Below are positions 17,690 through 26,358 of a DNA stretch of 64,000 nucleotides, piece by piece. This DNA comes from JAAYJR01 sp964611525 (lineage in GTDB: Bacteria > Bacteroidota > Bacteroidia > Bacteroidales > Prolixibacteraceae). Numbering within the stretch: position 1 is the stretch's first letter; every line of letters begins with the position of its first letter. The stretch spans positions 1 to 64,000 of the forward strand of contig CAZTAL010000125.1 of the NCBI GenBank assembly GCA_964611525.1. The letters run 5' to 3'. Made by a program: the position numbers and the translations under genes. The notes beneath the pieces were generated by a model. It searched no databases and had not been told where the DNA came from. It saw only the letters and a program-made list of their open reading frames with translations.

Positions 17690-17926
17690 TTGCTCATTCA
17701 ACTGAATAAAATTTCCTTAGATGCCTGGGCAGATAAAGTCTCTGCATTACCCAATAAATTTCAGAATGCGGTGGATGCAGCAATAGTATTGTGTGCTCCA
17801 AAAGCAGAATCATTTGTCCTGCCCAAACGAACCATTAAAAATGAAACGGAGTTGAATGCGTATCTGGATGAATTGCGAAAGCAAATTAAAGATTTACTGA
17901 ATAACGGCGATGTAATATTAAAATAA
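17690..17926 (+). pseudogene. brxC: Detached C-terminal piece of BrxC
   Basis: This frame lacks an ATG and opens with TTG. Its 78 residues (SLDAWADKVSALPNKFQ ... VLPKRTIKNETELNAYLDEL) have the pattern of the BrxC C-terminus, namely a W..K...LP..F helix and then LP.RT.K.E.E..A.L.E. It lines up with brxC once the A7 run at 17653-17659 is read as A6. It ends 3 bases before pglX. It is not an independent gene in my view. If translation does not bridge the frameshift, BrxC lacks this end. Confidence 0.8.
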
Positions 17927-17929
17927 ACC

Positions 17930-20900
17930 ATGTCGACACTTAATTCTACACAACGCAGTTTTCTTGAACGAACAATTGTTAAGGCCCGGAAGCTAGCAGA
18001 ATCGGGTGCAGAAAAAGCCTTACAAAACCTGGCTGTTGAAAATGCTGAACCGTTTTCACACATGGATTCAGAACAAAGGGCATTGCGCAGAAGGTTGCGT
18101 TCAAAAGCCCGATTATTAGGGGATAAAATAATAAATGGGAAACAAGAAATAAAACATTTAAGTTATGAACTGGCCTATGAGTACTGGCACAAAATGCTGT
18201 TTGCCAAATTCCTGGAAGCCAACAATCTGTTAGTCCACCCGGAACATCAGGTAGCTGTTTCATTTGAAGACTGTGAAGAATTTGCAAAAGAAGAAGGTTA
18301 TACGGATAAATGGGCGGCAGCGGCCAATTATGCATCCTACATGTTACCCGCTATATTCAGGCCAGAAGACCCGTTAATGCAGGTGGATTATGCAACCGAA
18401 GATAGATTGGCGCTGGAGCAATTGCTGGAAAGTATTGAAGAACAAATATTCGTTGCCGATGATAGTTTGGGATGGGTGTACCAATTTTGGCAGAGTGCTG
18501 AAAAAGAAAGGATAAATAAAAGTGGTGAAAACATTGATGGTGAAAAGTTGCCTGCGGTTACGCAACTTTTTACCGAGCCCTACATGGTTCATTTTTTAAT
18601 TGATAATACAATTGGAGCGTGGTGGGTAAACAGGAACCCAAATGTAAAACCTCCGGTTGAATTCGAGTATTTACGATTACTCGACAATGGAACACCGGCA
18701 GCAGGTAAATTTGAAGGCTGGCCGGATACAACCCAGGAAGTAACAACTCTAGATCCTTGTATGGGATCCGGTCACTTCATTGTTGAACTGTTTAATGTAA
18801 TGACTCCACTAAGAATTTTTGAGGAGGATTTAACAAAAGAAGAAGCGACGAGAAAGATTATCAGCGAAAATTTACACGGATTGGAAATTGATCCCCGTTG
18901 TACTCAGATTGCCGCTTTTAATCTGGCCTTAACTGCCTGGAAATTTAATGGTAAAGTAATTGAACTTCCTGAATTGAATCTTGCTTGCAGCGGGATAGCT
19001 CCCAAAGGGAAAAAGGAAGATTGGGTGAAATTGGTAAGCTATGTTGATGATGAATATGACAGGACTCGAATGGAGAATGGAATGGAATTGTTATACGACC
19101 ATTTTCAGTTGGCACCTGAATTGGGAAGTTTGTTAGATCCGACTATTATTAAATCAGAAGTTTATTCTACTAGTTTTGATCAGCTACAATTTATATTAGA
19201 CAGAGCTTTAAAAAATGAAGATGATTTTGATATAAGGGAAAGAGGAATTGCTGCTGCAGGAATTGCCAAATCAGGTACCTTACTATCAAATAAATATGAT
19301 TTACTAATTACCAATGTGCCTTTTCTTGGAAGGTTAAGACAAAGTGGTTGGTTGTTTAAATATTTTGAGGAATATTATCCGGATAGCAAGAGTGACTTAG
19401 CTACAATCTTCGTAGAAAAACTATTATTTCTGAGCAAATATAATGGAGTGATATCAACAGTAATGCCTCAAAACTGGTTATTCTTAACTTCATATAAAAG
19501 ATTTAGAACCAAGTTGTTACAAAAGTATTCGTGGAGCTTTGTTGTTCGTTTAGGTTCTGGTGCGTTCCAGGAAATAACAGGAGAAGTTGTGAAACCTATA
19601 CTGTTATCCATTAAAAAAAGCCAATCTGACGAAGATCCGAAAGTATTAACAATTGATGTGGAGAATGAAAACAAAATAGTTAATAAGATTATTGGGATAA
19701 AAGATAATTCTTCGATTTTTTATAAACAAAACGAACAACTAAAGAATCCCGATAGCAGATTTACATTCGGTCAAATTGATACAAGAGGAATAATATTAGA
19801 AACAATTGCAGATGCTTATCAAGGTTTAATCACTGGGGATCGCAGTTCATTTATCTTTAAATTTTGGGAAATCAATCGTCTATCTCATGAATGGGATTTA
19901 TATGCTGATTCATATTCAGAAGAATCAGGAATTCATGGTAAGGAAAATATAATATTCTGGGAAAGGGGCAATGGAAGGCTGCACAGATTAGCCGAAATTA
20001 ATCGTGATAGGTTACATGACATGCATGAAAGCGGTAATAATTCTTGGGGCAAGAAAGGAATTTTACTAACAAGAATTGGTTTGAAAGCAATGCCTTATTT
20101 CGGCGAAAAATATGATAACAACCTGATTTGTATTACACCTAAAAAAGAAAATAATCTTAAAAAAATCTGGAATTTTTGTTCCTCGTCAGAATACAAGACT
20201 CAAATTAAATTACTTGATCAAAAACTAAGTTTAACAAATGCCACTGCCACTAAAGTAAATATCGTCCTTGATGAATGGAATTCCTCTGAATATTTTCCAT
20301 CTACCCACACTGACTTGGCAACCCAATGGTTTTTTCATGGCCATCCAATGCAAAGCGAACAACCTTTGCAAGTAGCATTATCCAGGCTACTCGGATATCA
20401 ATGGCCGGCTGAGTTGGATAAAGAAATGGAGTTATCCAGTGAAGCGCAAAAATGCATTCGTGAAATCCAGGTATTTAATCAACTTGCTGATGAAGACGGC
20501 ATTGTATGTATTCCCTCGGTTAACGGAGAACAACCTGCTGCAGATCGGCTACGGAATTACATTAAAGAAGTATGGCAGGAGGATTGGGACAACAATACAA
20601 TTACTAATCTGCTAAAAGAATCAGGTTCATCAAAAACAAATCTGGAACAATGGTTACGAGATAACTTTTTCGGTCAACATCTAAAAATCTTCAATAACCG
20701 GCCTTTCATTTGGCATATATGGGATGGCCGGAAGGATGGTTTTTCGGCGCTGGTCAATTATCATCAATTAGACAGAGCTCATCTGCAAACGTTGATTTAC
20801 ACCTACCTGGGAGATTGGATTCGCCAATGCGAATTAAAAGTAAAGGATAATGAAAGTGGTGCTGAAGGGTTATTGTCAGCCGCAAAAAAATTAAAGGAAA

Positions 20901-21226
20901 AACTGGAACTAATCCTGGAAGGTGAGCCCCCTTACGATATTTTTGTACGATGGAAGTCTGCAGAAGAACAATCCATTGGCTGGGAGCCTGATTTAAACGA
21001 TGGTGTGCGTTTAAACATTTATCCATTTATGCAGACGGGTATTTTACGGAAACGACCCAACATAAAATGGGGCAAAGACCGGGGGAAAAATCCTCCCGAT
21101 TCACATTGGGGGCCGGAGAGGTGTAATCGTTACGAAGATTTGGATGATGAATATAAATTGAAAGATGAAAATGGTAATCCCATTCCGCACCTTACAAACG
21201 AAGTAAAAAGAAAAATAAGGGAATAA
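17930..21226 (+). CDS. pglX: BREX adenine-specific DNA methyltransferase PglX
   Basis: PglX methylates adenine at the BREX site on host DNA and is needed to tell self from phage. The SAM-binding motif I LDPCMGSGHFIVELF is near residue 275. The catalytic motif IV reads TNVPF near residue 460, where most family members have NPPY. The large C-terminal target-recognition part (after about residue 560) contains short motifs such as WDLYADSYSEESG and GLKAMPYF. The length of 1098 residues is normal. It starts 3 bases after the brxC remnant and is followed by pglZ after 5 bases. Confidence 0.94.
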   Translation: MSTLNSTQRSFLERTIVKARKLAESGAEKALQNLAVENAEPFSHMDSEQRALRRRLRSKARLLGDKIINGKQEIKHLSYELAYEYWHKMLFAKFLEANNLLVHPEHQVAVSFEDCEEFAKEEGYTDKWAAAANYASYMLPAIFRPEDPLMQVDYATEDRLALEQLLESIEEQIFVADDSLGWVYQFWQSAEKERINKSGENIDGEKLPAVTQLFTEPYMVHFLIDNTIGAWWVNRNPNVKPPVEFEYLRLLDNGTPAAGKFEGWPDTTQEVTTLDPCMGSGHFIVELFNVMTPLRIFEEDLTKEEATRKIISENLHGLEIDPRCTQIAAFNLALTAWKFNGKVIELPELNLACSGIAPKGKKEDWVKLVSYVDDEYDRTRMENGMELLYDHFQLAPELGSLLDPTIIKSEVYSTSFDQLQFILDRALKNEDDFDIRERGIAAAGIAKSGTLLSNKYDLLITNVPFLGRLRQSGWLFKYFEEYYPDSKSDLATIFVEKLLFLSKYNGVISTVMPQNWLFLTSYKRFRTKLLQKYSWSFVVRLGSGAFQEITGEVVKPILLSIKKSQSDEDPKVLTIDVENENKIVNKIIGIKDNSSIFYKQNEQLKNPDSRFTFGQIDTRGIILETIADAYQGLITGDRSSFIFKFWEINRLSHEWDLYADSYSEESGIHGKENIIFWERGNGRLHRLAEINRDRLHDMHESGNNSWGKKGILLTRIGLKAMPYFGEKYDNNLICITPKKENNLKKIWNFCSSSEYKTQIKLLDQKLSLTNATATKVNIVLDEWNSSEYFPSTHTDLATQWFFHGHPMQSEQPLQVALSRLLGYQWPAELDKEMELSSEAQKCIREIQVFNQLADEDGIVCIPSVNGEQPAADRLRNYIKEVWQEDWDNNTITNLLKESGSSKTNLEQWLRDNFFGQHLKIFNNRPFIWHIWDGRKDGFSALVNYHQLDRAHLQTLIYTYLGDWIRQCELKVKDNESGAEGLLSAAKKLKEKLELILEGEPPYDIFVRWKSAEEQSIGWEPDLNDGVRLNIYPFMQTGILRKRPNIKWGKDRGKNPPDSHWGPERCNRYEDLDDEYKLKDENGNPIPHLTNEVKRKIRE

Positions 21227-21231
21227 AATAA

Positions 21232-23547
21232 ATGAGCAACCATTTTACAAACAGGTTAATAAGTAGCATCCGGCAAGCTGCCAAATACGACAGTAGTAAT
21301 TTTGTAAAGCCACAGGTAATTCTGTGGCCGGACCCTGAAAAACAGTGGGAAGTCATTATTCCAAAACTGCAAGAAGAAATGACAGAATTGCTTGTTTATG
21401 GTAAATATTTGCCTTCACGAAAAACTGGTCCCGCCATTTGGTTAAAATGCATGGTTGCCAGAAGCCTGCCGATGGTTGACTGGGATGAAACCCAGACACC
21501 AGTAATTTATTTGCCTGGAATTTCAAAAAGTGATTTACGAAGTCTGGAGAATGCAGATCCTTTGCTGGCTCCTATTATGGAATATCAATACACAGGCAGC
21601 TTGTGGACACACCGTAATGGTAAAGAGTGGTCGGTAATGGCATTTTTGCAAAATAAGGATGAAGGCCTGGCGCTGAATATGAACCAGGACAATGCCACAA
21701 AAGATGCAGCTTTAAAAACACTGCAAACATTGGCTGAAGGAAATAATATTCAGTATCCATCTCATGTAAATTCCGATTTCTTGTACGAATTACTTTTCCC
21801 AAATGTCTCACACAATATCCTTGAATGGATGTGCAAAGGTGATGAATGGTTAAATTCGTTGGAACCTGACAAACAACAAGTTTTTATTAGTCTGTGCAAA
21901 TCAAAATACGGATTTCATCCTGATCGTAAAAATATTAAAGCCATTGCTGAAAAATTAGGCATGAAGCAAGGGCAATGGATAAAAGTTTGGGGCTACTATA
22001 AAATGGCTCCGGGTAAATTTCCTGAAATAAAAGATTTGCTGGCAATTGCAAAACCAAAAGATGAAGGCATCGGTGGCGTTTTTTCTATCCCGGAAGATAG
22101 CTGGCCTACAATTAATCATGAGCAGGAAAATGATTTAAGAGAAGAATTAATTTCACTTGGCAAACTTCTGCCTAAAGAAGCAGCAGAGAAAATAACAAAA
22201 CTTGATTCAATTCACAGCAAACGCAGAACATGGGTGTGGGCTGACCTGGGAGAATCTGATTTGGGGATAGCCTTGAAATCTTTAAAAGAGATTGTAGAAA
22301 AAACTAAACAGAGGTATCCTTTTGGAAGCATCGCTGAGATTAGAAATTATTATGAGACTGTTGGGTATGAAATTGATTACGCTGCTATTAGTGCATTGTC
22401 GAAAGTTAAATCAGAAAAAGACAAAAAAGCAGTTAAAGCTGCATTAATCGTAATTTACACTCCCTGGATAACAGAGCTTACGAAAAGATTTCAAAAAATA
22501 ATTGAAAAAGATTCTCAAGTTTTTACTGACCTTCAGGTGAAAGAAGAAGACGCCAGTTTCATTTTATTTATTGATGCCCTGCGTTTTGATTTAGGTAAAA
22601 AATTAATTTCCAACCTTCAGAAAAAACAATATAAAACCACATTTGAATCTCAGTTTATTCCACTTCCGAGCTTAACACCTACATGCAAGCCATTTTTATC
22701 CCCGGTAGCGAAAAAGATATCAACTAATAGTGACTGCAAAGATTTCAGACCACAAACAACAAAAAAGAAAGATTTAACGCCTCACCAGTTTGAAGTGGAG
22801 CTGGATAAAAAAGGATATGAAATTGCAAAAAATACTTCAGGGATTAAACCTGATGCAAAATACTGGATGGAACTTGGGAAAATTGACCATTATGGGCACC
22901 AGGAGCAGGCTGGTTTGGTTCACAGAATAGATGAACTGTTTGCATTAATTGAGGAAAAACTCGAAGATATATTTAGTGCTGGAATTCCCAAAATTAAGAT
23001 TGTTACTGACCATGGTTGGCTTTTAATACCCGGCAAGATGCCAAAAGAGAAATTGCCGAAGGACCACATTGAAACACGTTGGGGACGATGTGCGGTGCTA
23101 AAAGAAGGAGTTCTCTCCGAATTAATACATATTCCCTGGTATTGGAATAAAAATGTAATGATTGCTTACGCACCCGGAATCTCTTTTTTCAAAGTCAATC
23201 AGGAATATGCTCATGGTGGGATTTCATTGCAGGAATGTTTGACTCCGGTTATTACAGTTGAATCAAATAAAAAATTGCTTGGGGATATAAATATCAAGCA
23301 CAAATGGACTGGATTAAAATGTACCATTGAAGTTTCAGGAGTTGAAAAAGGATACATTATAGATGTTCGTACCCGGTACAATGATGAACGTTCATCGGTC
23401 ATTTCAAAACCAAAATTATTATCCGGCAATGGGAAGATTTCGGTGTTTGTAGAGGAAATTTCACATGAAAATGAAGCAGCTTTTATTGTAGTTACGGATA
23501 ATAAAGGCGTAATTTTAGAGAAAATTCAAACTGTTATTGGCGAATAA
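21232..23547 (+). CDS. pglZ: BREX alkaline-phosphatase-superfamily protein PglZ
   Basis: The 771-residue protein belongs to the PglZ family of type 1 BREX. The metal-binding Asp of the alkaline-phosphatase fold is in LFIDALRFDLGK near residue 445, and the second metal site is IVTDHGWLLIPG near residue 590. A threonine/serine-rich stretch SLTPTCKPFLSP lies between. The N-terminal half is helical. Family members hydrolyse nucleotides or nucleic acids in vitro and are essential for BREX. It ends one base before the brxL ATG. Confidence 0.94.
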   Translation: MSNHFTNRLISSIRQAAKYDSSNFVKPQVILWPDPEKQWEVIIPKLQEEMTELLVYGKYLPSRKTGPAIWLKCMVARSLPMVDWDETQTPVIYLPGISKSDLRSLENADPLLAPIMEYQYTGSLWTHRNGKEWSVMAFLQNKDEGLALNMNQDNATKDAALKTLQTLAEGNNIQYPSHVNSDFLYELLFPNVSHNILEWMCKGDEWLNSLEPDKQQVFISLCKSKYGFHPDRKNIKAIAEKLGMKQGQWIKVWGYYKMAPGKFPEIKDLLAIAKPKDEGIGGVFSIPEDSWPTINHEQENDLREELISLGKLLPKEAAEKITKLDSIHSKRRTWVWADLGESDLGIALKSLKEIVEKTKQRYPFGSIAEIRNYYETVGYEIDYAAISALSKVKSEKDKKAVKAALIVIYTPWITELTKRFQKIIEKDSQVFTDLQVKEEDASFILFIDALRFDLGKKLISNLQKKQYKTTFESQFIPLPSLTPTCKPFLSPVAKKISTNSDCKDFRPQTTKKKDLTPHQFEVELDKKGYEIAKNTSGIKPDAKYWMELGKIDHYGHQEQAGLVHRIDELFALIEEKLEDIFSAGIPKIKIVTDHGWLLIPGKMPKEKLPKDHIETRWGRCAVLKEGVLSELIHIPWYWNKNVMIAYAPGISFFKVNQEYAHGGISLQECLTPVITVESNKKLLGDINIKHKWTGLKCTIEVSGVEKGYIIDVRTRYNDERSSVISKPKLLSGNGKISVFVEEISHENEAAFIVVTDNKGVILEKIQTVIGE

Positions 23548-23548
23548 A

Positions 23549-25597
23549 ATGAATAAGCTCGACAAAATAGACCAAATTGCAGCAAAGGCTTTTGAAGGCT
23601 ATGTTGTAAAAAAGGATTTACTGGATCAATTCCGTAAGCAATTTCCGGTTCCCACTTATGTCATTGAGTTTTTATTGGGTAGGTATTGTGCTACTAATGA
23701 TCCGGAGGAAATAGCAGAGGGCATTGAAATTGTAAAGCGTCAACTACAAAACAGAACAGTAAGAACAGGAGAAGAAGAATATTTTAAATCAAAAGCACGA
23801 CAGGAAGGGACAATTAAAATAATTGATATCATCACCGCTCGGTTGGATTCCAGGTCAGATTCATATATTGCACAAATACCAAGCCTGTTACTAAATGATG
23901 TGCGTATCAGTGAACAATTGGTTACGGAAAACGACAGGATGTTAACGGGTGGATTTTATGCAGAAATAGAAATTGAATATGATGCTGCCATTGCACAAGA
24001 AAACAGAGGTAGACCATTCGGTGTTAATTCTATTAGGCCCATACAGCTTTCAAAACGAAATGTGTTGGATGCCCTTTATCAGGGAAGAGAACATTTTACG
24101 CTGGAAGAGTGGAAAGATTTTTTGATTCGTAGTGTTGGTATGGAATCTTCGGCTCTCACTGAAAGGGCTCAGAATGCATTATTTGTTAGAATGATTCCAT
24201 TCCTGGAACGGAACTACAATATGATTGAACTAGGACCCAGAGGAACGGGGAAAAGTCATTTGTATCAGCAGATTTCACCTTACTCTCATCTTGTATCAGG
24301 AGGGAAAACTACTGTTTCAAAAATGTTTGTAAACCTGGCTTCAGGTGAACGGGGGTTAGTGTGCAAATATGATGTTGTTTGCTTTGATGAAATATCAGGG
24401 ATATCATTTGATCAGAAAGATGGTGTCAATATCATGAAGGGTTATATGGAAAGCGGTGAATTTAGTCGGGGGAAAGAACCAATTCGGGCAGATGGAAGCA
24501 TGGTTATGGTTGGTAATTTCGATGTGGATGTAGAACATCAACAGCGTATTAGTCACCTTTTTGGCCCTATGCCAAAGGAGATGAGGGATGATACGGCTTT
24601 TATGGATCGCATTCATGCTTATACTCCAGGCTGGGATTTCCCAAAGTTGAATAAAAGCTATTTCACACAACATTTTGGATTGGTTAGTGATTTTATGGCG
24701 GAATGTTGGACAAAATTGCGTGACATCAGTAAAATTTCGCAGGTTTTGCCACGAGTAGATTTTGGAGGAGCTTTAAGTGGTCGTGATACTGCTGCTGTTC
24801 AAAAAACAATGAATGGATTAATTAAACTGATGCAACCAAATCCTGAAGACCCTGTTTCTGATGAATTACTGGAATGGGCAGTAAAAATAGCACTGGAATA
24901 CAGAAGGCGTGTAAAGGAACAACAGAAAAGAGTTGGTTCCGCCGAATTCAGGAATACTCATTTCAGCTATCGCATCGGAGAAGAAGGTATTGAAACTTTT
25001 GTAAATACGCCTGAATTGCACAGTGAGCAGACTATAGCAGAAGACCCTTTACCTCCCGGTCAAATTTGGGCGTTGGGTGCTGGAGATTCAGATGAAGCTG
25101 CCGGATTATATAAAGTTGAAGTTAATATAGGGCCTGGTAATGGAGTAAAAGTTTTAAATCGTCCGATTCCTCCACCATTTTCTGAAAGTGTGCGTTATGC
25201 AGAACAAAATTTATATAGCAAATACAAAGAATTGGTAGGTGATAGAGATCCTCGTGCACATGAGTTTTCTGTTCAGCTTCGTTCATTTGATAAAGCGAGG
25301 AGTGGAGCCGGCATTGGAATGCCTGTACTTGTTGCTCTTTGTAGTTCTATGATTGAAAAAAATATTAAAGGTGGACTTGCAGTTATTGGTTCACTTAATT
25401 TAGGTGGTTCGCTTGACCTGGTTTATAATGCAGTTACATTGGCCGAAGTTGCTATTGAGAAAGGGGCCAAAACTTTGCTGATACCAATTAATGCCCGACG
25501 ACAATTAAACGACCTGTCTGATGAGATGATCGCCAAAATAAATATCCAATTTTATACTGACCTAAAAGATTGTTTATTAAAAGCTTTAGTAGAATAA
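23549..25597 (+). CDS. brxL: BREX Lon-like AAA+ protein BrxL
   Basis: BrxL is the last core gene of type 1 BREX and is known to form DNA-binding AAA+ ring assemblies. The start is the ATG at 23549, since the upstream TTG at 23537 lies inside pglZ. Walker A is GPRGTGKSHL at about residue 230, and Walker B is VVCFDEISG at about residue 277. The Lon-like C-terminal domain covers about residues 490-682. Where Lon has its catalytic serine the sequence reads KARSGAGIGM, and the catalytic lysine position falls in NLGGSLDLV, so the protease site appears dead, as reported for BrxL. The length of 682 is typical. Confidence 0.94.
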   Translation: MNKLDKIDQIAAKAFEGYVVKKDLLDQFRKQFPVPTYVIEFLLGRYCATNDPEEIAEGIEIVKRQLQNRTVRTGEEEYFKSKARQEGTIKIIDIITARLDSRSDSYIAQIPSLLLNDVRISEQLVTENDRMLTGGFYAEIEIEYDAAIAQENRGRPFGVNSIRPIQLSKRNVLDALYQGREHFTLEEWKDFLIRSVGMESSALTERAQNALFVRMIPFLERNYNMIELGPRGTGKSHLYQQISPYSHLVSGGKTTVSKMFVNLASGERGLVCKYDVVCFDEISGISFDQKDGVNIMKGYMESGEFSRGKEPIRADGSMVMVGNFDVDVEHQQRISHLFGPMPKEMRDDTAFMDRIHAYTPGWDFPKLNKSYFTQHFGLVSDFMAECWTKLRDISKISQVLPRVDFGGALSGRDTAAVQKTMNGLIKLMQPNPEDPVSDELLEWAVKIALEYRRRVKEQQKRVGSAEFRNTHFSYRIGEEGIETFVNTPELHSEQTIAEDPLPPGQIWALGAGDSDEAAGLYKVEVNIGPGNGVKVLNRPIPPPFSESVRYAEQNLYSKYKELVGDRDPRAHEFSVQLRSFDKARSGAGIGMPVLVALCSSMIEKNIKGGLAVIGSLNLGGSLDLVYNAVTLAEVAIEKGAKTLLIPINARRQLNDLSDEMIAKINIQFYTDLKDCLLKALVE

Positions 25598-25599
25598 TT

Positions 25600-26256
25600 A
25601 TGCCAATTCAAACTTTTACCGTCAAATACAGTCATGGCCATTTTATTGATGTTAATACCAAGCAGCGAATTATACCTGTACAGGGAGTGGAATATGTTAT
25701 CACTGCGGAAAAAGAGGCTTTTATAAAGGAAGATCCAAAATTGTCCCCTATAAAACCTTTATCTGAAACAGCAAAAAAGAATTGGGTTTTAAGAAAGTAC
25801 GGGCAAGATAATTATGAAAAAATTTTAAGTGCAGGAGATAGACTGTTTTTTAGAGTTGGTAACTCCAAAATGATTCACGGTGATGAAAGTCGGCAGTATA
25901 TTTTTATGTGCAAACTTAATGAAGACTTGTATTTGTATTGTAATCCTGGTATGGAAAAGAGTGTCCCCAAAAATTGGCGTTTTGTTGACTGCGTTTGTGA
26001 GTTGGATGGGTGTATTCAAGGTGGCCTAACATTGACTGAAAAAATTACGGCAGAATCCATTAACAAATTATTCTCGCAAACAGTTATGTTTTTTTTCAAT
26101 ATGCAAAGATCGGGTAGCACTAATGTTTATGATACTTTTTTTCTCTTTTCCCCAGATTTGGAAATTACATTTTCAGGAATGCTATCAAAACGTTATTACA
26201 GTTTGGGAAATTTACGGAGCGATTTTGCCAAAAAATTCAGGAAAAAACCTGAATAA
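25600..26256 (+). CDS. Unrecognised protein at the end of the BREX operon
   Basis: The ATG at 25600 lies 2 bases after the brxL stop, giving 218 residues (MPIQTFTVKYSHGHFID...). The tight spacing and shared strand put it in the BREX transcript. No known domain recognised. The N-terminal 45 residues are beta-rich with HGHFIDVNTKQRIIPVQG. The middle has aromatic strands FMCKLNEDLYLYCNPG and an acidic/Cys patch FVDCVCELDGCIQGG. The C-terminus is basic (FAKKFRKK). There is no signal peptide or membrane span. I infer a BREX accessory factor from location only. Confidence 0.7.
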   Translation: MPIQTFTVKYSHGHFIDVNTKQRIIPVQGVEYVITAEKEAFIKEDPKLSPIKPLSETAKKNWVLRKYGQDNYEKILSAGDRLFFRVGNSKMIHGDESRQYIFMCKLNEDLYLYCNPGMEKSVPKNWRFVDCVCELDGCIQGGLTLTEKITAESINKLFSQTVMFFFNMQRSGSTNVYDTFFLFSPDLEITFSGMLSKRYYSLGNLRSDFAKKFRKKPE

Positions 26257-26262
26257 CAAAAA

Positions 26263-26288
26263 AACCTGCCAAAAGGGATTGACAGGTT
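26263..26288 (-). terminator. Terminator hairpin between convergent genes
   Basis: AACCTG at 26263-26268 pairs with CAGGTT at 26283-26288. Read on the minus strand, the stem is followed by a run of seven T, so it suits the minus-strand gene ending at 26359. It lies 6 bases after the end of the BREX operon and may also slow transcription from that side. Confidence 0.55.
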
Positions 26289-26313
26289 CTCAAAAATAAA
26301 TTTATAAACTTTC

Positions 26314-26353
26314 ATGTCCGTCCGTCCATTTCCTATATTATCTGGACGGACAT
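26314..26353. repeat. Inverted repeat of ATGTCCGTCC
   Basis: ATGTCCGTCC (26314-26323) and GGACGGACAT (26344-26353) form a 10-bp perfect inverted repeat around a 20-base loop. A second register, GTCCGTCCA with TGGACGGAC, is also possible. It sits between convergent genes and has no T-tract of its own. Confidence 0.6.
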
Positions 26354-26358
26354 CATAA

